From Calocera cornea HHB12733 (taxonomy: Eukaryota; Basidiomycota; Dacrymycetes; Dacrymycetales; Dacrymycetaceae), in NCBI GenBank assembly GCA_001632435.1, contig KV423950.1, positions 153,141-217,140 of the forward strand: a stretch of DNA of 64,000 nt, read 5' to 3'. Below the pieces are notes generated by a model that ran no database searches, was not told the origin of the DNA, and saw nothing but the letters and a program-made list of their open reading frames with translations. Shown piece after piece: positions 55,770 to 64,000 of this stretch (the stretch's first letter is position 1; each line of letters begins with the position of its first letter). Position numbers and translations under genes: made by a program.

Positions 55770-57256
55770 CTACACTAGTTCAGTTGAAGGGCTCTCAGAA
55801 GACCGTGACACAAGGATCACTCTATCTAGCAGGGCATTCGTAAGATCCTCCACCCCAGGTGTACCGACCACTACCATGACGCCCTCATCATCTTCTCGAT
55901 TTGTTACTTTTGCCAATGCCACAGCCTCTTCTATACCGTTCTCCGCCCGAATGCTTCCAAACGCTTCTTGCGTGCCTCTGTTCACAAATTCAGGTATTAA
56001 TGACTGTGCATGTATAAGCCTCTGTACACACCTTCGATCCACTACGCACATCCCTTTAGTTAGCTCGCCGACCCGTTCCATCCTGAACTTTCTTCTCCGC
56101 ACTTCCCACCCTGGTGCAAGCGTGGTTCCTGGAATATCGGCATGCTTAATGACAAACCATGCTGCCAGAGGGTCGTGTAGTTGGAACGCATCGCCTTCTC
56201 CTAGCATGCGCATTACATTACGTGGGCGCGTAAGAATTGCCGTGATGAAGTTTTGCAGAGGTGTGTGATTGGGAGAGGTATCATGATACGCAGGTATGAG
56301 AATAGGAAATGCGACAGAATGAGGCACAGTGATGTCGAGAGGTAGCAGGAAGAAGGGCAAGTCAGGGAATTGGATGACTTCTTGGGCCGCGTATCTGACT
56401 CAAAGTGTCACAGGTGTAGTGCCAATAGAAAGCTTTAAGCAGCTCACGGATCGGCGTAAAAGTTGAACTCTGCCACTGGGGATGTATTTCCCGGAGCATC
56501 CAAAGCGCCACCCATAGCAACAATGCGTCGTGCCTTCATCACCGTCTTCGGCTGTTCACGCAGGGCAAGCGCAATGTTTGTGACTGGCTTTACCTCAGTA
56601 AAGCACGTGACTGCACAAGTTGAAACGTACGAGGACCGGCGGCAAGAATAGTAACAGTCCCGGTAGGTTCGCGATCCAAAATGTCAAGGATGACTTTGTA
56701 TGATTCCGATGTAGCCACTGCTAATGCGGGATGGGACTCGGGGGCGCTGAAGTGAGGATGAGTATTGGTGATATCAGATAAGCCGTCAGGGCCGTGCTGC
56801 CAAAACACCGAGTAAGCTCTACGTATTCAGTCAAATGAACGTTACCAACAAAGTATTCTGCAAGGTGCAGCTCTCCAGCTATAGGACCAGCTCTGCCCTT
56901 GGCAAGGATGGTTGGTTGGCCAGAGCGGGCGTAATTAGGAAACCGCTTCAAGTCGTTCGGATGCTCAGAGATATGTTGCTGCACCAGGCCATAGACCTTG
57001 AGGACATTATTGAATGTATGTTCAAGAGTGGAGTTGCCTGAGCCATCAATCACAGCTAATAGCGGGGGCAGGGCATTATGTCTCACCAAAGGTCACAGTG
57101 ATGGCTTCTAATGATATTTCAGGGGAAGCAAGAAGCAGGAGCAGCGCGACCACGTCATCCACGCCAGGCTGAGAAATGTCAGTGTTCAGATAAACTTTGA
57201 TCTCTATGTAAAGCGTTCCTTACATCGGTGTCGAATATTATCTTGTGGGGAGCCAT
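55770..57256 (-). CDS. Inosine-uridine-preferring nucleoside hydrolase
   Basis: Predicted 409 aa, introns 57169-57223, 57038-57086, 56797-56849, 56584-56630 and 56395-56447. The N-terminus after splicing reads MAPHKIIFDTDPGVDDVVAL, the DTDPGxDD calcium-binding motif that defines the family. Further blocks: LEAITVTFGNSTLEHTFNNV, AEYFHGPDGLSDI, ILAAGPLTNIALALRE, RRIVAMGGALDAPGNTSPVA and EFNFYADPYAAQEV. In the C-terminal region, DITVPHS and QLHDPLAAWFV supply the expected active-site His/Asp segment. It hydrolyses ribonucleosides to base and ribose for salvage; which nucleosides it prefers cannot be told. All five splice junctions restore family motifs and the total is a whole number of codons. 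Confidence 0.92.
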
Positions 57257-57609
57257 GTATGATAGATAGTAGATAGTAGTGGTCGAGAGACAAGAGCGTC
57301 ATCCCTTCCCTGCTCAGGGGTCGCGCGCGCTAGACTAGCATCAACACTGCCACCTGGCTATGCCAAGGCTTCGAACCCTGAAATGCGTAGGGTGAGGTTC
57401 TCGATGTCCAGCATGTCCAGTTCGTCAACGACGGAGGCTGAATTTTGGATTTGTCAAGCAGCTGCGTTTTACTATATGTCACCCAAGGCCAGCATGCGAG
57501 GAAACTGACAGTACTAGTGTTTGATTCAGCTGGTTGAGACGATGACAGTGCTCAGGTATGCGAAGTCAAGGACGGCAGGGCCTGCCACGCCTGCAACATC
57601 AAACTGTGA

Positions 57610-57950
57610 TCAAGCTACCAGAGTGCACAGGGAATAAGAGGACGCACTGTTTTCATCGGTCACTGTTGAGCTGTTCGTCGTTATGACCATGTAGACAGTC
57701 TGCACAAGTACAGAGGGATGTATTGCGAGCTGATTAGGCTAAGGCTGCCCTCTTCGAGGCAGCGACGATACTCACCACTTCCACACTGCCAGACAGTCTT
57801 CGGTGAAGGGGTTGATACAGAGGTTGGGCAATGGGTGCCCCAACGACATCTACGAGAGCAGGGTGTGGAAATGCGCTGATATCACTTATTGGGAGTCCTG
57901 CACAATCCCATATCGCCTTGCCATTTATGCTGGAAAGTACAAGGTACACC
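57610..57950 (-). pseudogene. rds1-like ferritin-domain gene fragment
   Basis: Minus-strand segments LPISDISAFPHPALVDVVGA and TVYMVITTNSSTVTDENSAS resemble the C-terminal domain of the ferritin-like protein at 49391 (ALPVTAFPALSI, TVFMVVTSSNSAVTDGNSAS). They end at a TGA (57610-57612). I found no ferritin-like helices or signal peptide upstream, so this is a 5'-truncated copy next to the KDZ transposon. Confidence 0.45.
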
Positions 57951-58557
57951 TGAACGGATCAGGGCGGCAGATTAACGACAACGTCAATCTGCTGGTAGAT
58001 AGACAAGGCAAATACAATTCATCGACTGGAATGGAAGCGTGGAATGGAAGCGTGGCATGGAGGGCCGGTGATTTGCAGCCTATAATTCCCCAAGGCGAAT
58101 TTGGGTTTCAGGTAACAACATGTAGAGACGGAACAGCTGCGTCGACCGGGCTGCGCAACTACTTACGGTCAGAGGGTTGCAGAAGGCGCGCTGCGCAGGG
58201 TGCCCGTCCACCTGCCTATCGCACCTGTGACACCTGACAACGGGCACAAACCCGTGGAAGGGGCGGTGTGCGTCCCCGACACGGATTCGTGTGGGATTCC
58301 TAGGACCCCTGGATCCAGCGAAAATCCAGTCCCTGGCATATGAATTGCACCCGCCACCCGGTTACTTGCCTCTACTTCGAGTAACCGGCAAGCTTCGTTC
58401 GCAAGCTGGCCACGTGACCTATCCCTTGCCTTGTACCGCGTCATACAGCGCGCGGCCGTGTATACGCGCCATGCAAGCCCATGACCGTCAACCTCGCAAG
58501 CTATCTGGCCTTCTCTTCTCAAAGCATGCACCGAGCTCCACTTCGCGCGGCGTGCGC

Positions 58558-61500
58558 ATGTCGACCGTGCTAGACACCTCTCGTACTTCAAGGCACGGCG
58601 TCCGACGCACTTTCCGTGAACTGCGAGCGTCTCGCGAAACTCAACTGGCGAGCAGCGGGCCGCCCCCAAGCTCATATGCAGCCGCCTCGCAGCAATCCCC
58701 TTGGGTCAAGAAAGACGTGGTTCCTTTGTCGGCCTTGCAACTAGGAATGCGGGAACGTCGAGAACAAGGTGTGCATGCCTACATCGAGAACGCAACACAG
58801 GACTCATGGGCTTGCACAAGAGCGGGACCGAGATGAAGCTCGCGCACTCGAATACCTCTCACAGCAATATGCACCCGCAGCGGGATCCTCGGGCATGCCC
58901 AGTCTATCTGAGCCGGGCGGTTTTGACGAGGCCATGGCCGAGGCTTGGGACGAGCAAGAACCTGCATGGGTCAGTGACGACGAGGGCGAGGAAGCGTTGC
59001 AATCGATCTTGCGCGAGATGCGGTACGTCGAGCCACTAGAGCTAAGATCAGATGCAGGCTCATGTATTCTCGTCTCTAGAACCGAGCGCTCCCGCCACAG
59101 GCCTGGACAAGGCTCGTATGCTGCCAGGCTTGCCGCAGCTGCTCGTCGCTGGCAGCAGGAGCTTCCCGCTGTTGTGCCTGCATATCTAGGCTGGCGGCAT
59201 CAGGGCCAGCACGAGCCCGAGGCATCTCCAGCACAGGGCACTCGAGGGGACTACAAGCACTCGCTACGAGTGGTGGGCTGGCGAGGTAAGCTTGAATCGT
59301 GCATCAGCTGGACATTGTTGCTCATTCGGCTGCTAGGTATCAAGATGTGCGAGTTTGCTCCTTCCAAGGACGGGGAGAATTTGCTCGCCCATCTCGTCTC
59401 ACGTGGGTGCTTCCCGTGCAGTCCAGATGAGCCACGCTGGGCCATCTCGAATCATGTGCTTGAGGTCTTGCACTACTGCAGGCTTCGAGCGTATGTCTCG
59501 CACGAGGCCTTTGCGCGCATGCTGTGCGATCTTCACGCGGTATGTCACGTTTCCTCGCCCCTCCCAGTATCTTGCTTATCCACTGTCTAGCTGCCCTACC
59601 GCAGGAACTTGCGCACGCAGCTCTCATCCGCGTATGACGCTTGGTTCATGATCCATCTCGCAATCGAGAAGCAAGTTCGACAAGCCTTTCGCCAAGACGG
59701 ACCTGACTGGCGACTTCGAAATTCTTGTGCCGCGTGCGAGTACCGCGTACGTGCTCCGTCCATGTCCATGTTCAAGAGCTGTGTTCATGTTTCAAGCAGC
59801 TTGAAGGCGAGCCAATCTTGCACCATAGCAAGCTTGTTTCTTGCGATGGCAACAATTCCAGCAAGCGATTCCTTGATGCGGGCTACCAGGATCGACGCGA
59901 GTTCCAATCAAGCTATATCTTGGAGCCCGATTTCGTGGATCAATTCGCGCACGAGGTCTCGGGTGCTAGCAGTAAGGTGCGTGCCACTTTGGGCAAGATG
60001 TAGCCCGCGATCCTAAGTCTTGTGCCAGCAGAAGGCGCGGCGCGAGCCCGCGAACGAGAAGGATTGTACAGACAAGTGGGCGACAACAAACGCGCAGCAC
60101 GAGCGCACGCACTGGCGAGAGGCGCTGCACGCGTGCGGCAACTTCATTTTTTCATGCCGGCATGGATTCGTGCTCCTCTCGGCGGACATGCTACAGTCGG
60201 GCGAGCTGTGAGCCTCTCGATCGACTTGGCTCATGCCGTTCTGGCTGACTCGTTTCCTCGTTTCGTAGAGCCAAGTACCCGCTTGCGTGCTTGAGCAAGA
60301 TCATGGACGTATACGGGACCGATCTCGGCGTGGGTTATGACATTGGGTGCGACCACTCAAAGACCGTTGCGAGAAGTAGTCTGGGCACGCGCGCGAGCGC
60401 CGAGCGACTTCGATTCTATGTCGGCGCATTCCATGGGTACGCGCACAATCGGCGGTGCCAGCTCTCGTATCACCCCAGACTCCTCACGACGGCAGGACTC
60501 GAGGACTTCGAGACGAACGAGTGGATCTTCAGCAAGCAAAACTTGACGGCACATCTCTACCGACACGCGTCCGAGTACCATAGACACGCGACTCTCCACG
60601 CGTTCTGGGCCCGATGGGATGAAGACCGACATGCTGGACTCGGTGCGTGAAGTCATGTACTGAAGACGTGGCCTTGCTGACGAGGCTGTCTAGGCGACTG
60701 GCTCGCTAGTAATTACAAGCAAGCGCTTGCAATCTTGGACGAGGAGGGGCTTGCTCTTGCCAGACTACAGCGAGAGCTCGACCTCGCCGACCAGTGCTTC
60801 CCACGCTTCCTGGACGAGGAGCGAGCATACTTCGAGCGTGTGCGGGATGAGCCAGAGCAAGACACGCTCGCGTTCAAGTATCTTGATACGCTCAAGTGTC
60901 TTGCCGAGTCGCGGTACGTGCCTCTCATGTCTCATGTGACTTGTTCTCATAGCGGCTCGCAGGCGCAAGCTGGAGCAGCTCGGCTATGACCCTTTCATTG
61001 CCATCTCGTCCGAGGCCTGGAACTCGATGTCGACCTCTGATCGCGCCTCCGCGCTCGCGCCTGACTACTTGAGCGCGCTAAATGCCGAGCAGCACTATGA
61101 GGCTCTTGCCACGCAGTACGAGCGAGCCTTGGGTACAGCGCGGTGGACGCCTGACTGCGAGCAATGGCAAGAGGCCGAGCAAGACCACCGGCACCGCGCT
61201 TACAACCAAGCCCTCGACCACCTAGAAGGCCTTGTGGTCCAGCGCTTATTTGAGATCGAGAAGAGAAACCTTCGCGGGACAGGTACGCGCCGTGCACGAC
61301 GCGCACAGCTCGATTCCACGCTTACTTGCGCGTTTCCAGGCTACAAGATGCGCGTGGCGATTGCAAAGGCCCTCAAGCAGCGCAGTCATGCTATCCAGGG
61401 CGCACTCGCGCGATACAATGAGCTTGCCCGGCGCGTCAATCGCCCGACGCTCACATTCAAGGAAGTGCTCGATTATTCGTTCCTCGCAGACTTTGCGCTC

Positions 61501-62055
61501 TTGCGCTTCGCACGCCACAACCTTCTCCAGCATCGCTGGACCGAGCCCAAGGTGCGCCACGCGACCGTCAAGTGGCTTCTCGTCCAGTGTGCAAGAGAAG
61601 AGCTCAAGCGGCTGGATGTTGAGATCCGCCGTGTTTGGACTGCGATTCACGTGGAGCCCTTGCGGCTTGCCCGAGCTGTCAAGGAAACCGCGGACCGCGG
61701 GAACACGCTTCTGGCTGCCGAGATGAGCACGATCCTAGACAAGAGATTGCGCGTCGATCATGTGCTCCGGGAACGCCTCCTAGAACTTCGTGCCCTCCCT
61801 GGCTGCACGGCTTCCTTCGACTTGGGGACGCGACTTCCGCAAGCAACAGACACAACAGATCAAGAACCAAGTCCTCGCGCGGCAGGCTTGTCTTCGCAAG
61901 ATTTCGTGTTTCCCAGCATGCCGAGCTGGGCAAGTGTCGCGCAGCAAGCCGGGTGTGATGAGATCGAGGATGAGCTGGTTCCGCATGATCTCGATGACGC
62001 GGAACAAGACCAAATCGAGCAACTAGCTCAAGTATTCTCGTCACTAGAAAGCTAG
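58558..62055 (+). CDS. KDZ-superfamily transposase, apparently intact
   Basis: Predicted 987 aa with ten introns: 58769-58820, 59023-59079, 59286-59336, 59540-59590, 59747-59799, 59977-60028, 60208-60268, 60643-60693, 60914-60962 and 61283-61339. Removing them gives a continuous frame from ATG 58558; ATG 58471 is in frame too. Order of motifs: a charged N-terminus; a Cys-containing CxC-like region (KMCEFAPSKDGE, RGCFPCSPDEPRWAISNHVL); NSCAACEYRLEGEP; CTDKWATTNAQHERTHWREA; CGNFIFSCRHGFVLLSADML; VGYDIGCDHSKT; VGAFHGYAHNRRCQLSYHP; TAGLEDFETNEWIFSKQN (catalytic-type D and E residues); TGYKMRVAIAKALKQRSHAI. This is the Kyakuja-Dileera-Zisupton family, cut-and-paste DNA transposases that are expanded in Agaricomycetes. 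No stop or frameshift is needed. Terminal repeats were not identified. Base composition is GC-richer than the host genes. Confidence 0.88.
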
Positions 62056-63045
62056 CTACCGTGTAATTTATTGCTGGGAACCTAGATTCGTGCAGTGCCT
62101 TGATGCGCGCTTGTACCTGCCGCCCGCCGCCGCAATCTGCGAGCAATAGCCTACGTTCCGAGACATTCTGGCTTCCGTGTGCCGAAGCCAAGTTGACGAT
62201 GCCCTCTAACATCGAACCCTTGCAACTAGATAGCGTTCCACGAGGGCACGCCGGCATGCCTTCTGATTCGAAGGCGGAGGTCGTCTCCATCCAGTATTCG
62301 CGGACGAGATTTCAAGGATCACGGAGACTAGCCCCGAAATCCGAGCATTCCAAGAAGCCTTGCGCCCTCTTTCAGGGTTCGCCCGAGCTTACCTTGCCAG
62401 GCGTCCGTGGTATTGAGCTCGATTTCTCGAGCACGAAACCTCGTAATAAAAATATTTTTACAGATCCTAGATGGCAAGAAGCTAGCCTACAATGTATCTA
62501 GAATATCGAGAATTTGGTCGAGGCAAGGTAAGCAGACTCTTGCCGCAAGAGAAGACCGCGAAAAGGGGTCACAACTCTTACTAGGTCCCGCGCGGAAATG
62601 CGTCGCTAGGGTTATTGACCCTCGTTTCTCAAAATCGCGCTGATCAATCTCTCGTTTTTTTCTGCGTGAGTTTAGATCGCATCTACTCGGCCATGGTATC
62701 GCGCGGATTACGTACTCATGCTTCTAGAACGTGCTACATGGTCGAGAGCGCACGGGCCACCTGCTCCTCGGTCTGGTCCCGAGTGGCGCGAGCTGGTATA
62801 TCTAGCAGCTCGCGTCTCGGTCCTCTGCCCCTCGTCTCTCTTTCCCCTCCATCTCGCTTCACGCCTTTCTCCCTCGGAACAAGAACAGCTATCCTCGCTC
62901 CTATCCTCGCTCCTATCCTCGCCCTCCTCCTCTCGCCAGCGTGTTCGCGCCTCTCTGTCGCCTGCTCCTTGGTGCTCGCTCCCCGGTCCCGCCTCCCCGT
63001 CTCCTCGACCCTCGACCACGTCTACTTGCACCGCGCGTCAAGAGT
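62056..63045. other. Region between KDZ transposase and next gene
   Basis: No gene supported. A 133-codon frame at 62100-62501 has no motif. From 62780 to 63040 the plus strand is strongly CT-rich (TCCTATCCTCGCTCCTATCC), like a fungal core promoter for the gene at 63046. One transposon end may lie here but was not found. Confidence 0.5.
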
Positions 63046-64000
63046 ATGTCGGCCTCGCAGCCTCCCAGCGGCGGCCAGTCCCCCGCCGGCGGCGGGGGCA
63101 GCCAACCAGGTGCGTGTATGCGCGCAGCGCATACATGCAGCGCGACTGACATGTTCTAGGTGGTCGCCACGGCTCCTTCCCCCGCGGTCGTCGCAACTCG
63201 GCGCCGGCTCGTCCTATCCAGCCCTTGCAAATTACGTTCTCTGGCCTCGCCAATCCCCACGAGGGACGCGGTCTCATGCCCCCCCCTCAGCCTCGCTCTC
63301 AAGCTCCCGCGTTCGGCGGTGCTGGCACGTGGACGTCCGCGGCTCAAGCGGCGTGGGACTCGGACCGCGCCGCCGTGCAAAACGCGGTGCGTCGCATCGA
63401 GGGAAGCACCCATGATGGCCTCGACCTCCCTGGCCACACGATCCATCCATGGTCGCTCGACTTCGAGGGGCGTGTACGCAAGAACGTGTTCATGGAAGAG
63501 CTGATACCTGCCCTCGAGGACACGGTGCGTGACTCCCGCTTCTCGTCTTCGCGCATACACTCACCTAGATTCTAGCTGACGTTCGCGGACCGCACTCTGG
63601 GCGCGAACGCCATGATCCTCATGACGGCTCGCCTCGACAACGGACCTGGCGCGGCCCCGACTACTCGTCTCTGGACATCTCGTAACCTGTGGAACACGCC
63701 GTACAGCGAGCTCGCTAGCGGCTTGTTCGGGATCTTCACGGACGTGATTGCTCGCGGACAAGTCCACATGATCGATCAGTACATGGCCGAGCGCGCGCGT
63801 CAAGGCCGCAACTCGGTTCAAGTCAACTACGACCCGCCTCCCACCTTCGACGCGCGTCAATACTTCCCCCCGCCCTTCGGGTCTGGCGAGCGCGCCGGCG
63901 TCGTCGTCACGAGCACGAGCGGTGGCGGCCCTCCTCCTGGAGCTCCCGGCGGCGGCGCCGTGGCCATCAAGGCCGAGTCCTCCTCGGGTGTGGTTCCCGC
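63046..64000 (+). CDS. Unknown protein, 3'-truncated by window end
   Basis: ATG 63046 gives MSASQPPSGGQSPAGGGGSQ. Introns 63110-63159 and 63525-63575 join a Gly/Pro-rich leader to a conserved-looking part: LQITFSGLANPHEGRGLMPP, AWDSDRAAVQNAVRRIEGST, LDFEGRVRKNVFMEELIPAL, TARLDNGPG, TTRLWTSRNLWNTPYSELAS and GLFGIFTDVIARGQVHMIDQ, then another Gly/Pro-rich stretch to the edge. Family not recognised. Same strand and same GC-rich composition as the KDZ transposase, so it could be a passenger or companion gene of that transposon; this is inference from position only. Confidence 0.6.

Noticed and set aside
57360..57400. GGGTTCGAAGCC on the minus strand, resembling a tRNA B-box
   Set aside because: No A-box at the right distance and no cloverleaf could be folded.

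Overview
The window is a nuclear contig from a filamentous fungus, almost certainly a mushroom-type basidiomycete (Agaricomycetes). The grounds are dense host genes on both strands split by very short introns (about 44-61 nt, GT-AG, often with a CTAAY-like branch site), an intact intron-rich KDZ transposase, a TPR-CHAT protease, and a Ty3/gypsy chromovirus. Splice junctions were chosen by eye to keep the frame and the family motifs. Most multi-exon models below come out as a whole number of codons after intron removal.

Layout. 0-9 kb: three tandem plus-strand genes: a Bni4-like PP1-docking protein (5'-truncated by the window), Rgp1 (Ypt6 GEF subunit) and a PSP1-domain protein. 9-30 kb: an AT-richer transposon block. 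It holds a non-autonomous LTR element (9616-13468), LTR relics, and a large inverted duplication. The arms are 15256-18305 plus 20652-20864 on the left and 26586-29848 on the right, and each carries a copy of a GET2/CAML-like gene. A decayed pogo/Fot1-type DNA transposon (18306-20649, itself hit by a solo LTR) sits in the left arm only; the right arm keeps the empty TA site. The spacer is a broken chromovirus and a MITE-like element. The right GET2 copy abuts unique host sequence and is probably the original locus.

30-50.5 kb: host genes. These are ArfGAP, an aldo/keto reductase (splicing defective or unresolved), mitochondrial ATP11, Hsp90 co-chaperone p23, two small unknown proteins, an RSC1/2-type bromodomain-BAH subunit, a PrxQ-like peroxiredoxin, a 1172-aa TPR-CHAT protease and a secreted ferritin-like (rds1-type) protein. 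51.2-52.0 kb is an 843-base assembly gap between simple repeats. 52.5-57.3 kb: YL1/Swc2 (SWR1 complex) and a nucleoside hydrolase, separated by a long array of a degenerate GGAAGCAAAT motif. 57.6-64 kb: an rds1-like gene fragment, then a GC-rich segment with an apparently intact KDZ transposase and the 5' part of an unknown gene cut by the window end.

The host genes are unlinked housekeeping functions: vesicle traffic and ER insertion (RGP1, ArfGAP, GET2), chromatin (RSC, YL1), and mitochondria, protein folding and redox (ATP11, p23, Prx). No metabolic cluster was seen. The most unusual features are the near-perfect GET2 palindrome, whose arm identity drops exactly at a transposon insertion, and the GGAAGCAAAT arrays that recur in many intergenic or TE-border regions.
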